DNA of 37,350 bases from a virus: positions 1 to 37,350 of the IMG/VR virus record IMGVR_UViG_3300020185_000126; one strand, written 5' to 3'. The notes beneath the pieces were generated by a model that ran no database searches, was not told where the DNA came from, and was given only the letters and a program-made list of their open reading frames with translations. The translations under genes were made by a program, and so were the position numbers. This document shows positions 8,835 to 17,058 of this stretch, piece by piece. The first letter of the stretch is position 1. Each line of letters opens with the position of its first letter.

Positions 8835-9163
8835 ATCGGTTCGTATGTTCCAATTAATTTAACATATTTTTTTTCGATCATATTATAATAATCGTTTACT
8901 CGATATTTACCCTCACCATCAATATCAAATAAAAAATCGCTGTGTGTAATTGTATCAAAATCTTTTTTTCTTAAAATAACTTCTGACACTCTATTGTATT
9001 TTCTTACTCCTTGACTTTGAGATATATCTCCAGAAACTTCTTTTGCATCACCCCATAATGTTACATTTAAAGTATAACCACTACTTGTAAATCCACCATA
9101 ACCATCATCGGATTTATTAGGAGTATAAAATTTTATTACGTTTTTAAATTTTCCGGGATTCAT
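8831..9163 (-). CDS. Head-tail adaptor (stopper), SPP1 gp16/HK97 gp9-like
   Basis: This 110-residue protein begins MNPGKFKNVIKFYTPN, followed by DGYGGFTSSGYTLNVTLWGDAKEVSG. This is the usual start of head-closure proteins ('G.l..rI.iq.....d..G......w...Wa.v....'). A final beta segment reads KYRVNDYYNMIEKKYVKLIGTYE. It plugs or closes the connector after packaging. Its start shares one base with the previous gene's stop, and its stop overlaps the gp10-like gene by 4 bases. Confidence 0.8.
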   Translation of the reverse strand: MNPGKFKNVIKFYTPNKSDDGYGGFTSSGYTLNVTLWGDAKEVSGDISQSQGVRKYNRVSEVILRKKDFDTITHSDFLFDIDGEGKYRVNDYYNMIEKKYVKLIGTYEPI

Positions 9164-9672
9164 TATATAAACATATTTTTGTAACTGTTTAAAATAGTTT
9201 TTGTTGATGATGGTATTTTTGTAACTTCTTTTCCTACTTCAAAATCGCTTCTATTATCGTATAAAGTTGTACTTAATTGTAATATAGATTGCTCTAGTAA
9301 TTTATCATCTAATCCGCTTGTTACATATACAATTTTTACTTTTTCAGCTGGACCATCTAAATCTATAGTTTCATTATCTAATCCCTCTATCGTATAATCT
9401 GTATAAGCTGTACCCTCAATATGTATTGATGAAATGCTTTCTATAGGACCAAATGGAAGATCAAATATTCCGTTTGTTTCTGGTATATAATAAGTTCTAT
9501 TTTTTGCGACTATATCTCTTGATATATAGTTTTCACACCATATTCTAGCTTGTACAATTATACTCCCTATCAATGTATCGTCTAAAGTATTACTTATTCT
9601 AGCAAATGATTTAAACTCACTTACACTAACAATTTCTGATCCAGTTACTGAATTAATCTTTATTTGTCTCAT
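9163..9672 (-). CDS. Head-tail connector, HK97 gp6-like
   Basis: This 169-residue protein has EIVSVSEFKSFARIS and then DDTLIGSIIVQARIWCENYISRDIV, the standard gp6-like signature ('s.ee.k.hlri....dD.li..li.aA...ve.yt'). A beta region follows (YYIPETNGIFDLPFGPIESI) and a C-terminal helix. Family members form the ring under the portal. It comes first among the classical connector genes, after the major capsid and accessory genes, which is the expected order. Confidence 0.85.
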   Translation of the reverse strand: MRQIKINSVTGSEIVSVSEFKSFARISNTLDDTLIGSIIVQARIWCENYISRDIVAKNRTYYIPETNGIFDLPFGPIESISSIHIEGTAYTDYTIEGLDNETIDLDGPAEKVKIVYVTSGLDDKLLEQSILQLSTTLYDNRSDFEVGKEVTKIPSSTKTILNSYKNMFI

Positions 9673-9850
9673 TTTTTGTTTCTTTTGAATCTAGTTTTAA
9701 TTCTTTTGTTTGTTTTTTAATTTTAGATTCTTTTTTCGCCCATCCTTTATTAATCCAAGTTTGTGCTAACTCATCACCTAAATTTATTACAGAATCTTTT
9801 TCTATTGATTTTCCGTCTTGTTTAATTGATGTCAAAAGTTTTATTTTCAT
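9653..9850 (-). CDS. Small basic protein upstream of connector genes (65 aa)
   Basis: The product begins MKIKLLTSIKQDGKSIEKDS, followed by ELAQTWINKGWAKKE and a lysine-rich tail. The N-terminal half resembles short phage proteins that read 'mkvkll....g...ekGd.v.l....a..li..G.a', often found between capsid and connector genes. The function is unknown. The start at 9850 is preferred over an in-frame ATG at 9868, because 9868 lies against the upstream -7 box and terminator T-run. It overlaps the connector gene by 20 bases. Confidence 0.65.
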   Translation of the reverse strand: MKIKLLTSIKQDGKSIEKDSVINLGDELAQTWINKGWAKKESKIKKQTKELKLDSKETKNETNKD

Positions 9851-9865
9851 AATAATAATTTTAAA

Positions 9866-9873
9866 CAAAGATA
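9866..9873 (-). promoter_or_regulatory. Putative -7 box for the connector operon
   Basis: The minus strand reads TATCTTTG, a perfect TAnnTTTG match. It lies directly after the terminator hairpin at 9881-9909 and 16 bases before the ATG at 9850. Restarting transcription right after a terminator makes sense, but no -33 TTG is visible at the usual spacing. Confidence 0.4.
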
Positions 9874-9909
9874 AAAAAAAAGTGCCACTCGGTTTTAAGG
9901 AGTGACACT
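9872..9909 (-). terminator. Rho-independent terminator after the nuclease gene
   Basis: On the minus strand a 10-bp stem with one mismatch (9900-9909 with 9881-9890) and a 9-base loop is followed by a run of eight T. The stem begins inside the stop codon of the nuclease gene at 9908-10288. Confidence 0.85.
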
Positions 9910-10288
9910 AACAATTATGGAATAGGTCAAAGTTATTAAAATTTTCTTTATACTTGTTATTTAATGACACTCTTAATGAAGTTTGCCCTAAATTTTTTAT
10001 TATAAAGAATCCTAAATACTCTTCACTCCATATAGCAAAAAAATCAACTAACCTTTTATCATAACTTGGATCACCTGACCTTTTAAGTGTTATCTGTGTA
10101 TTACCTCTATGTTTATACCTATCAACACCTAAATACTTTACTTGAACCTTTTTAAGAGCACCATTCTTCTCAATTATGCAATCATAAGGACTTGAATCCA
10201 ATAGTGGCATAGAAACGTTAAAACCTTGCTTAATAGCTGTACTAGCAAAGTGATGCTCAGCATAACACCCTTTTTGATTGGCATTCAT
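9908..10288 (-). CDS. PD-(D/E)XK endonuclease-like protein
   Basis: This 126-residue protein has the core of the PD-(D/E)XK_5 type. An N-terminal helix reads KGCYAEHHFASTAIKQGF, followed by SPYDCIIEKNG and then KKVQVKYL, giving E, D and Q-V-K residues in the expected order. The family includes stand-alone phage and intron-encoded nucleases. The gene is boxed between two terminators (10301-10332 and 9872-9909), so it is transcribed as an independent unit between head and connector genes, as for a moron or homing nuclease. The substrate is unknown. Confidence 0.7.
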   Translation of the reverse strand: MNANQKGCYAEHHFASTAIKQGFNVSMPLLDSSPYDCIIEKNGALKKVQVKYLGVDRYKHRGNTQITLKRSGDPSYDKRLVDFFAIWSEEYLGFFIIKNLGQTSLRVSLNNKYKENFNNFDLFHNC

Positions 10289-10300
10289 TTAAGTAATATA

Positions 10301-10332
10301 AAAAAAAGCCGATTAAGTTAATAATCGACTTT
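10301..10332 (-). terminator. Hairpin terminator, possibly bidirectional
   Basis: An 11-bp stem with one C-A mismatch (10305-10315 with 10322-10332) has a T run on both sides: seven T on the minus strand after 10307 and five on the plus strand. It separates the small genes at 10358-11000 from the nuclease gene. Confidence 0.8.
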
Positions 10333-10357
10333 TTAACAAACAACTCAAACAAAATTA

Positions 10358-10498
10358 TCATTTATTCTTTTCTAGTGTCTCTTTTATCTCTGTAAATTTT
10401 TTTACTATAAATATCTGTTTTCTTGTTGGTAACTTATAAAATTTATTAGCACCTATTACATGATCTATAAAAAAATCTAAATTATTATATTCAGGCAT
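10358..10498 (-). CDS. Small hypothetical protein (46 aa)
   Basis: The product begins MPEYNNLDFFIDHVIGANKF and continues YKLPTRKQIFIVKKFTEIKE. It is soluble and basic, with a probable helix at the C-terminus. Its ATG follows the stop of the 54-aa membrane gene after one base, and a terminator follows its own stop. Spacing supports a real gene. No family was recognised. Confidence 0.5.
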   Translation of the reverse strand: MPEYNNLDFFIDHVIGANKFYKLPTRKQIFIVKKFTEIKETLEKNK

Positions 10499-10499
10499 A

Positions 10500-10664
10500 T
10501 TATTTAGTATTTAATAAAACTGATACACCTAACACACCAAATACAATAGTAGTAAACATATCAAAATTTAAGTACATTGATCTTATTCCCATAAAAAAAA
10601 GGAAACCACCAATTGCTAATTGATAAGTCCTTTTTTTAATTAATTGTTCTTCTTGATCTTCCAT
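10500..10664 (-). CDS. Small two-span membrane protein (54 aa)
   Basis: After a charged start (MEDQEEQLIKKRTYQ) come two hydrophobic segments, LAIGGFLFFMGI and MFTTIVFGVLGVSVLL, joined by a short polar turn. The start lies inside the end of the preceding 50-aa ORF and the stop is one base before the next ATG. This is a small phage membrane protein of unknown role. Confidence 0.55.
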   Translation of the reverse strand: MEDQEEQLIKKRTYQLAIGGFLFFMGIRSMYLNFDMFTTIVFGVLGVSVLLNTK

Positions 10665-10792
10665 ATTAACATTCTATTTTTTTGTTCTTCTCTATCTAAA
10701 TTATCCCAATCACTATCCATACAAGGATGATTTATTTTTCTAAATCCTTTTAACTTGTTTATGTTGTGATATAATCTTTCTCTAGTAGCCAT
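10640..10792 (-). CDS. Small basic hypothetical protein (50 aa)
   Basis: The product begins MATRERLYHNINKLKGFRKI and contains MDSDWDNLDREEQKNRM. It overlaps the preceding gene by 11 bases and the following one by 25, a larger overlap than elsewhere in the window. The Arg/Lys/Asp-rich, helical composition gives no functional hint. It is supported mainly by its position in a run of overlapping small genes. Confidence 0.45.
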   Translation of the reverse strand: MATRERLYHNINKLKGFRKINHPCMDSDWDNLDREEQKNRMLIWKIKKNN

Positions 10793-11000
10793 ATAATTCC
10801 TCTTTAAATGTGTTAAATATTTTTTCTTCTATTTCATCAATAATAAAACTACCATCTAATAGTTCTGTTATTTCTGAGTCGTTGTGCCATACCTCGTGTA
10901 AATCAACATTAGGTGGAGTGTTAGTAGCTTCATCGCCCTCGTAGAATTTGAACTGTACAAATAATACAACACCTTTAAATTTAATTATTCTAGTTTCCAT
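10782..11000 (-). CDS. Small acidic hypothetical protein (72 aa)
   Basis: This acidic 72-residue protein has an N-terminal beta-like region (RIIKFKGVVLFVQFKFYEG) and an acidic helical C-terminus (DEIEEKIFNTFKEELYGY). No family was recognised. It is first in a four-gene cluster of small proteins that starts just after a terminator at 11011-11033, so its promoter or read-through must lie in that short gap. Confidence 0.55.
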   Translation of the reverse strand: METRIIKFKGVVLFVQFKFYEGDEATNTPPNVDLHEVWHNDSEITELLDGSFIIDEIEEKIFNTFKEELYGY

Positions 11001-11010
11001 ATTTAAGTTT

Positions 11011-11033
11011 AAAAAGGGAGCTGTTACACTCCC
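11011..11033 (-). terminator. Hairpin terminator
   Basis: GGGAG/CTCCC forms a 5-bp stem (11029-11033 with 11016-11020) with an 8-base loop, followed by five T on the minus strand. It ends the gene at 11041-11268. Confidence 0.65.
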
Positions 11034-11040
11034 AATGTTA

Positions 11041-11268
11041 TTATTTTTTTTTGTTAAAATTTAACCAATAATTATATTGTTTTTCACAAGCATACCAAGC
11101 TTCTAACAATGTATCATAACCTTTATTTTCATAAACCTCATCCATTACACCATTAACACATCTTGACACTCTATACAATCTTCTTGATGTATGATAAAAA
11201 GGTTTAAAAGAGATATTTTCGTTTCTCCAGTTTTTAAAAGCTTTAGTTTCATTTAAATAATTTTCCAT
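11041..11268 (-). CDS. Small hypothetical protein (75 aa from the preferred start)
   Basis: From MENYLNETKAFKNWRNENIS the product is a 75-residue soluble protein with many aromatic residues (YDTLLEAWYACEKQYNYWLNF near the C-terminus). An upstream in-frame ATG at 11325 would add 19 residues, but it lies upstream of the promoter-like box at 11311-11318, so 11268 is preferred. It is flanked by its own promoter and terminator, hence probably a single-gene unit. No family was recognised. Confidence 0.55.
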   Translation of the reverse strand: MENYLNETKAFKNWRNENISFKPFYHTSRRLYRVSRCVNGVMDEVYENKGYDTLLEAWYACEKQYNYWLNFNKKK

Positions 11269-11310
11269 TTGTTTGTTTGTTTGTATAACTGCTTCGTTAC
11301 AATTATAACA

Positions 11311-11341
11311 TAAAGATAAGTACAATTATTTGAATATGCAA
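11311..11341 (-). promoter_or_regulatory. Putative Bacteroidetes-type promoter
   Basis: On the minus strand a -33 TTG (11339-11341) is followed by 20 bases and then TATCTTTA (11311-11318), close to the TTG-N17-23-TAnnTTTG consensus of Bacteroidetes sigma factors (one mismatch). It drives the small gene at 11041-11268 and is one of only two sites here with both elements. Confidence 0.55.
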
Positions 11342-11383
11342 ATATATTTTCAATTTTAAAGTATTTTTTTAACTATTACACAT

Positions 11384-11408
11384 AAAAAAAGGGGTAAAAA
11401 ATACCCCT
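11384..11408 (-). terminator. Strong terminator after the major capsid gene
   Basis: A 7-bp GC-rich stem, AGGGGTA/TACCCCT (11402-11408 with 11390-11396), with a 5-base loop is followed by seven T on the minus strand. It lies 24 bases after the capsid stop codon. Confidence 0.9.
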
Positions 11409-11431
11409 CTTTTATTATAAACTTGAAACTA

Positions 11432-12637
11432 TTATGGTGTTTCAAGTGCAGCTTTAGACGTACTAAATGCACCATTAACAAATGCATTAGGTAAGTAGTT
11501 TGTAAGAGCAATTCTTTCCAAACATCTAACCGTAATAAATCCATCTCTAACATTCGTTCCATCTTCTCTAAAGAATTCAACTGAAACATTATCTCTAATC
11601 CACATTTGAGTTCCTTGACTAAAGTCACCTAAAAGATAGTTACCTGCACCAATAGCAGTATTTAAAATTACTGGCACACCATTAAATTGTGGCTGTAATC
11701 CTTGATAAACTTGTTCTTTTAAGTAAGATAAGTTAGAATCTTTTAATAATAAGATTTTATGAAAATCTGTTGGGTTTAAGATAATTTGGTTAGCAGAGTA
11801 GTTTGATAAAGCTAACTGGTTTAAAGCAGCAATAATAACATCAAACTCATTTGCACCATTTACTGACTGATAAAATGCACCACTAGATGATACATCAAAG
11901 TCAGCAGCATCAGTAATAATACCAGATAAATTTGGAGCAGAACCATTACCATTTAGTAATTGGTCATCCTCAGCAGTAAGTAATTTACTTGGTACTCTTG
12001 CAGAAATATAAGAAGTTAATTGAGGTGTATCAGCTAACATTTCTTCTGATATTCTCAAGTAAGCACCTAATTTCTGAACATTTACTGAACTAGCAGTCAT
12101 ATCAAAATCAGATTGTCCTAATGTAGCACCCTCTGCTTTCATAGCTGATCCATCGCTGTATCCTGATTCTTTTACAAATCTAATTACATCAGATGTAGTT
12201 GATCCTTGTGAGATTAACTGTCTAATGTGTTGTGGACGAGCTGGGTCATACTTATATCCTGCCACTCTATCAGCTGGAATAACCTCACCGGTGAAATCTG
12301 CACCAGTTGTCATATCAGCTTTAATTTCAAATGAAGCACCTCTTGTGTTTCCATTTTTCATATTATCTAAAACACCCTCATTGATACTTTTTATAAGTGA
12401 TCCTTTAAATGATTTATCTTCATTTTTAGATTCAACCATATCAAAGTGTTTTTTGTTTGCAACTTCCATTGCATCCATTCTCGAGTTAAAATCGTTTGTA
12501 AGATTTTTGATTTCGCCTTTTAGAGCTTCATCTGCCTTACCAGTTGCCGAGTCAACTGCTTGTCCGTGAGCTTTTTCCAATTTAGCATCTATAATATCGC
12601 CTAATTGGTCAAGCTGTTTTTTTACATTTTCTTCCAT
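11432..12637 (-). CDS. Major capsid protein, HK97 fold
   Basis: This 401-residue protein has an N-terminal coiled-coil (delta-like) domain (about residues 1-95), with the helix KKQLDQLGDIIDAKLEKAHG. The HK97-type body follows: FTGEVIPADRVAGYKYDPARP, SDVIRFVKESG, then LGAYLRISEEMLADTP (the E-loop to spine region) and a terminal P-domain ending in RCLERIALTNYLPNAFVNG. It would form the icosahedral shell. The protease gene sits 11 bases upstream and would remove the delta domain. A strong terminator follows, isolating capsid expression. Confidence 0.93.
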   Translation of the reverse strand: MEENVKKQLDQLGDIIDAKLEKAHGQAVDSATGKADEALKGEIKNLTNDFNSRMDAMEVANKKHFDMVESKNEDKSFKGSLIKSINEGVLDNMKNGNTRGASFEIKADMTTGADFTGEVIPADRVAGYKYDPARPQHIRQLISQGSTTSDVIRFVKESGYSDGSAMKAEGATLGQSDFDMTASSVNVQKLGAYLRISEEMLADTPQLTSYISARVPSKLLTAEDDQLLNGNGSAPNLSGIITDAADFDVSSSGAFYQSVNGANEFDVIIAALNQLALSNYSANQIILNPTDFHKILLLKDSNLSYLKEQVYQGLQPQFNGVPVILNTAIGAGNYLLGDFSQGTQMWIRDNVSVEFFREDGTNVRDGFITVRCLERIALTNYLPNAFVNGAFSTSKAALETP

Positions 12638-12648
12638 TGAAGTAAGTT

Positions 12649-13326
12649 TTATTTTAAATTATTTAACAAATATTTATAAACATCAAACTCTTCCTCTTTT
12701 TTTGTCGGCTCAGTAATTTCATCAATTGGCTGAGTGGCATTTATAAATAAAGATTTTAGCTTGTATATTTCACTTTCTATTGCATATCCCATATCATCTG
12801 AGATATTGCCTTTTCTTATTAATTTAGTTAGATTATCGTATCTAGATAAAACATTATCTAAAATTTGTTCTCCTTTAACATCCATAATTTTTGCCTGATC
12901 GTTTGCAGCCATCGTAACAGCAGAAATCTCATACAATTTTACTTCTTTTATTTCTCGATAATCACCTTTTTGTTCTTTAACCATTGGTAAGATACCTACA
13001 CTATTTTCTGTAATAACTCCCGCTTTCATTAACTCAATAACATCTGTTCCTAGTGATGTTTTAGGTACCTCTGCTACAAAAACTAATCCTTTTGAATCCT
13101 CGTATAACTCTTTCATTTTACCAATTGGTTTCATCATATCGTGTTGATACAAATATTTAACCCTATGACCATTTTCTTTAATTGTTTTAAGATATGCTCC
13201 TTGTCTAATTATATCTTGATCACTATCTAAATTATTAAAAAATGATCCATATCCTTTTACGATATTATTCTTTTCGTCGTAATCGTGCATTCCCTTTATT
13301 GTAGCAGCTTTGTATAAAAATTCCAT
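12649..13326 (-). CDS. Prohead protease, HK97/S78 family
   Basis: This 225-residue protein has the S78 pattern: GYGSFFNNLDSDQDIIRQGAY near the N-terminus, a catalytic His in VKYLYQHDMMKPIGK, and a catalytic Ser in ITENSVGILPM, then VKLYEISAVTMAAND. The family cleaves scaffold or delta domains of the capsid during maturation. The gene order minor head protein, protease, capsid is standard. A TAAT-TTTG type -7 box lies just upstream. Confidence 0.9.
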   Translation of the reverse strand: MEFLYKAATIKGMHDYDEKNNIVKGYGSFFNNLDSDQDIIRQGAYLKTIKENGHRVKYLYQHDMMKPIGKMKELYEDSKGLVFVAEVPKTSLGTDVIELMKAGVITENSVGILPMVKEQKGDYREIKEVKLYEISAVTMAANDQAKIMDVKGEQILDNVLSRYDNLTKLIRKGNISDDMGYAIESEIYKLKSLFINATQPIDEITEPTKKEEEFDVYKYLLNNLK

Positions 13327-13341
13327 TTAATAAGTTTTCAT

Positions 13342-13349
13342 CAAAATTA
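13342..13349 (-). promoter_or_regulatory. Putative -7 box before the protease-capsid pair
   Basis: The minus strand reads TAATTTTG (TAnnTTTG), 15 bases before the protease ATG and within a 40-base intergenic gap. No TTG is at a standard distance. Confidence 0.35.
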
Positions 13350-13366
13350 ATGATTTTTTTTTAAAT

Positions 13367-14215
13367 CTATTCTTGATCAATAATTGATCCAATTGCAACA
13401 GCAACACCTATTGATTCTAATATGTTTTGCTCGTGTATTGGAATAGGTTTTGGCTGATAGTTTATAGTACATCTACAGTTTATTATATTCTCAGCACTAC
13501 CTTCACCTGGTCGAAACATATTTTCACCACCAACATTAAAATACTCTCTATAAGGGATAGTTTTAAAATTTAAAGCGGCATGCCAAGATCGTTCGTTTAA
13601 TCCCATAGAATGAATCCAAGTTTTCTCTAAGTTTTCCTCTCCAAATAAATCTAAAGCACTTGTTTGTGTAGCAAAATTTGCTATTCTATTACTTTCTGTT
13701 CTAACTAATCTTTTTGCTTGATATCTACTATATTGTTTAAATTGGTTTCTTAAAATTCTTGCTTTTTGATCAGCACCTAACATCATAAACTCAGGATCAC
13801 TCATTAATTTTTGAGTTAATTTAATTAAAGTTTTTTTAGCTGTTCCACTTACTAAACTAACATTAACTGCCGCTACTTTAGATGCATAATTAGCAAAATA
13901 ACTTTCCCAGATTTGTAATTTAGTTTGTGGAGCATTTTTTTTAACTATATACTTTTCGTATTTATTGTAATACCATTTTGCAAATCTCAAACCAATTGAT
14001 TTATACATTTCTGTATATATGTTTTTTACTAACCCATATTGAAATAATGATTGATAGTCGGTAGTACCATTTTGAATAAAATTATCTACTCCTTTAAAAT
14101 ATTCTGTTTGATAATATTTTTGAATTTGAGGATTTATTTTTCTTTCAGCTATATTTAACTGTTTTTCATAATCCTCTCTATATCTATCTAAAACTTTTTT
14201 TCTTGCATTACTCAT
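13367..14215 (-). CDS. Minor head protein, Mu gpF-like (phage head morphogenesis)
   Basis: From MSNARKKVLDRYRED the product is a 282-residue protein, mostly helical in its first 200 residues. The C-terminal Mu F-like core reads RTESNRIANFATQ, EKTWIHSMGLNERSWHAAL, then MFRPGEGSAENIINCRCTINY. The conserved NCRC motif is typical of this family, which sits at the portal vertex in the procapsid. The start at 14215 (8-base overlap with portal) is preferred over an ATG at 14233 (26-base overlap). Confidence 0.87.
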   Translation of the reverse strand: MSNARKKVLDRYREDYEKQLNIAERKINPQIQKYYQTEYFKGVDNFIQNGTTDYQSLFQYGLVKNIYTEMYKSIGLRFAKWYYNKYEKYIVKKNAPQTKLQIWESYFANYASKVAAVNVSLVSGTAKKTLIKLTQKLMSDPEFMMLGADQKARILRNQFKQYSRYQAKRLVRTESNRIANFATQTSALDLFGEENLEKTWIHSMGLNERSWHAALNFKTIPYREYFNVGGENMFRPGEGSAENIINCRCTINYQPKPIPIHEQNILESIGVAVAIGSIIDQE

Positions 14216-15836
14216 CCTTTTTGTATGTAGCAAATTTTGGATATAAGTGTTTGTATTTTTTTTCTTCGTGCCAAGTTTTTAGAGCATCTTCATATTCCTC
14301 GTGTGTTTCAAATGGCATATAAATAGTTTCTCCATCCATATCGTGAGTGTGAAATCCCTCTCCTCCTAACTCTCTTGCTCTTTCTTCCGCTTCCTCTTGT
14401 GTAGTAAATACATCAGTCATTCCTCTAACTTCTTCCTTTTGTAATTCAATTTGATCTAATTTTTTTTCTTCTTCATCTTCCTCAATTGGTTGAGGTAAAG
14501 GAATATCAATATCGTTATTTGACATTGGAATCAAATTAGCTGGTACATAAAAATCGTTTAATGATTCATTCTCCTCTTGAGCATAACTCATTGATTCTCT
14601 TTTTTCATTTGGAGAAACCCACCAAGCTTTTGACATTTGATCAACTACTTTATCCATTTCTTCTTGAAGTTCTGGTATCACACTAAAATCAAAATCTATA
14701 TACATTTTATCTCCATATTGAGGAGTTAACCATCTATTTAGTTCATCTCTAATTTTTATTAACTCTGGTATAACACAATTTTGATATAATGCCTTTTTAG
14801 CTTCTTTAACATTATTATATGTACTTGATTTATCGTTATTTAATAATACTGATGGTACTGAATAGATATTACATAAATCCTTTATCGAAGCATTATATTG
14901 CTCTAACAAACTAATATCTGCCGCATTTAATCCAAAGTTAACCCAAGATAATTTCTTTGGTGTAATAATTACATCACCAGCATTATTACTTCCTTGGAAG
15001 TTTTGTTTAAACTTATCTTTTAATTGTTGTGCTTGTACTTCATTTAGATCGCCCTCATCACTCATTAAAATACCTCTAGCAGTTTGATTTTGTAAATATT
15101 TAACACCAGTTTGAACAGCTTCATTATTTGTAGTTAATGACCTTAAACCAGCTTTTAAAGGTGATTGACCGTATAAGTGAGAACCAGTACCATCATAATA
15201 AGGATTAAAATCTTTAATATGGCAAATTTGTTCTGCTGGAATAGTATAAGCACCATTATATTCAACTCTATATTCTTTTACTGGGTCAAACATACCACCA
15301 CTAATAATCTCCATTACTTGACTTGGCATTACATATAATTCTTGGTATTTACCTATATTGTTTCCAGTTTCTGGTCCAATTCCATATATGTATCTGTTTC
15401 CAGTTAATTTACCAAAAGCTATTAATTCACTTATAAAAGTAGCATAAGATTGAGAGGGATTAGGACGTTCTAATAATTTATGTAAATCAGTATCATCTAA
15501 TTGTACTAAAGCTTGTTTTTTTATAAGGTTTGCTTTGTGTAATATTGATCCATCTACTAAACCACTTGACATAGCTTTATATCTTTTCAATTCATTATCA
15601 TTTACTTTTTCATAAACATTTATAGGAATTGTACTTGCTGCTTTAGTAATTATATTAATTAAAGAATATACAGTTGCATTTTTTCTATATCCCTCATCAA
15701 TGTAAGTTGTGTCGTTTTCTGGGTTCCAAACTAAACTTTCACCAAGCCAATTATATATAGCTTGGTTGTATTGTGAATTTGTTTGTTGATTATTTTTGGT
15801 TAAGAGATTTTTAAATCTGTCGAAGATTGATGCCAT
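14208..15836 (-). CDS. Portal protein, HK97/SPP1 type, with C-terminal extension
   Basis: This 542-residue protein has the portal family core. It starts MASIFDRFKNLLTK, followed by YSLINIITKAASTIPINVYE, HKLLERPNPSQSY, the region LTGNRYIYGIG, and the stem region DLCNIYSVPSVLLNN. After about residue 440 an extension rich in Glu is followed by HTHDMDGETIYMP and THEEYEDAL, a small His-rich module beyond the usual portal length. It forms the dodecameric DNA channel and docks the terminase encoded just upstream. Confidence 0.92.
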   Translation of the reverse strand: MASIFDRFKNLLTKNNQQTNSQYNQAIYNWLGESLVWNPENDTTYIDEGYRKNATVYSLINIITKAASTIPINVYEKVNDNELKRYKAMSSGLVDGSILHKANLIKKQALVQLDDTDLHKLLERPNPSQSYATFISELIAFGKLTGNRYIYGIGPETGNNIGKYQELYVMPSQVMEIISGGMFDPVKEYRVEYNGAYTIPAEQICHIKDFNPYYDGTGSHLYGQSPLKAGLRSLTTNNEAVQTGVKYLQNQTARGILMSDEGDLNEVQAQQLKDKFKQNFQGSNNAGDVIITPKKLSWVNFGLNAADISLLEQYNASIKDLCNIYSVPSVLLNNDKSSTYNNVKEAKKALYQNCVIPELIKIRDELNRWLTPQYGDKMYIDFDFSVIPELQEEMDKVVDQMSKAWWVSPNEKRESMSYAQEENESLNDFYVPANLIPMSNNDIDIPLPQPIEEDEEEKKLDQIELQKEEVRGMTDVFTTQEEAEERARELGGEGFHTHDMDGETIYMPFETHEEYEDALKTWHEEKKYKHLYPKFATYKKDE

Positions 15837-15879
15837 TAATACAAAATTTTCTGTAAAAATACAAAATAAACTAGAATTG

Positions 15880-17058
15880 CTAAATTACAAAAAAGTCGTA
15901 TCTATTTTTGTACCTACTATATACACAATATCTCATTGCGTCCATTGTGTGATCGTTTTTTGAAATAGGTTTATTTATTATAGTTCCATCTTTTAATTCT
16001 TCCCAAAAGTAAGTCATTTGTTCTTTTTTAATGTTTTTACTTTCATTTGAAATAACTATATCAAACTCTTTTAATAAACTTATACCAGCATTAATACTTC
16101 CTTGACCTTTAATTGTAGGTTTTGCTAATACATCCATTTGTCTTAATTCTTCAATAGATTTTGGTTCAGCACTATCGCAATAAGCTAATTTTTGATTTAA
16201 ATTATTTTGTTTTAAAAATTGTGCTAAATCTCTATTTGTCATCCCTTTTTTATATAACCATTCGTGAACATATAATTTATCTCCTACTTTACCCACCTCT
16301 ACAACAACACAAGGATCATTTGAATATCCAAAGTCAATACCTAATGCAGTTTCAGAAAACTCAGGAAATTCAGATTTTGGTAAATATTTCCAAGTTGTAA
16401 AAATTTGTCTATTACTAAATATTGCTCTTTGCCCCTCTCCATATACTCTCCAATAGTCAGGATCACGTTCTCTTATTCTTTCAATTTCATCAACAAGTTC
16501 TTTAGGTAAAAACTTATTGTCTTTATATGTACTAATGAATAAATCGGCATCATCTCTTTCAGCTAGATCATATAAAAAATGTATTGGATCAGAGGGATTA
16601 AAATCTATTAAAATATAGTTTCTAGTTCTCATTGCTAACTGGTTATAGTCCTCGAAAAACAATTCATTACCCTCATTAATCCATAAAATATCTCTACTAC
16701 TTCCTCTAATTTTTTGTGCATCATCAGTACTAAACATTTCTAGTGTATGACCATTGTATAAAAACGTATTATCTGACTTATTATGTGTTCCACTCCAATA
16801 AATACCTAATTGCCTTGAAATGTGTAGAAAATCTCTTAAAACCGATCTTTTAATTGCAGGTAAAGTTTTTCTAACTATTGATATAGTTAATGGTTTTTTA
16901 CTTATAGTCATTAAATACAAAACATATTGCATTAATGAATAAGTTTTACCACTTCTAGTACCTCCTTGAAATATTCTTAATCTTTTGTCTGAATTTAATG
17001 CTTGATAAAACTGTTTGTTGCAATATTCTTTTATTCTTTTTCGTTGGCTGGTGTCCAT
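15880..17058 (-). CDS. terL: Terminase large subunit
   Basis: This 392-residue packaging motor has an N-terminal ATPase with Walker A GGTRSGKT (residues 32-39) and a Walker B-like ILWINEGNE (124-132, with W-I-N before the acid). The C-terminal RNase H-like nuclease has LGIDFGYSND (Asp 242), YCDSAEPKSI, and a final NDHTMDAMRYCVY. The length and order match the Terminase_3 type. It translocates and cuts concatemeric DNA at the portal. Its start lies 28 bases inside terS. Confidence 0.95.
   Translation of the reverse strand: MDTSQRKRIKEYCNKQFYQALNSDKRLRIFQGGTRSGKTYSLMQYVLYLMTISKKPLTISIVRKTLPAIKRSVLRDFLHISRQLGIYWSGTHNKSDNTFLYNGHTLEMFSTDDAQKIRGSSRDILWINEGNELFFEDYNQLAMRTRNYILIDFNPSDPIHFLYDLAERDDADLFISTYKDNKFLPKELVDEIERIRERDPDYWRVYGEGQRAIFSNRQIFTTWKYLPKSEFPEFSETALGIDFGYSNDPCVVVEVGKVGDKLYVHEWLYKKGMTNRDLAQFLKQNNLNQKLAYCDSAEPKSIEELRQMDVLAKPTIKGQGSINAGISLLKEFDIVISNESKNIKKEQMTYFWEELKDGTIINKPISKNDHTMDAMRYCVYSRYKNRYDFFVI

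Noticed and set aside
11356-11628. Minus-strand ORF of 90 codons
   Set aside because: It overlaps the end of the capsid gene in another frame and the terminator after it.
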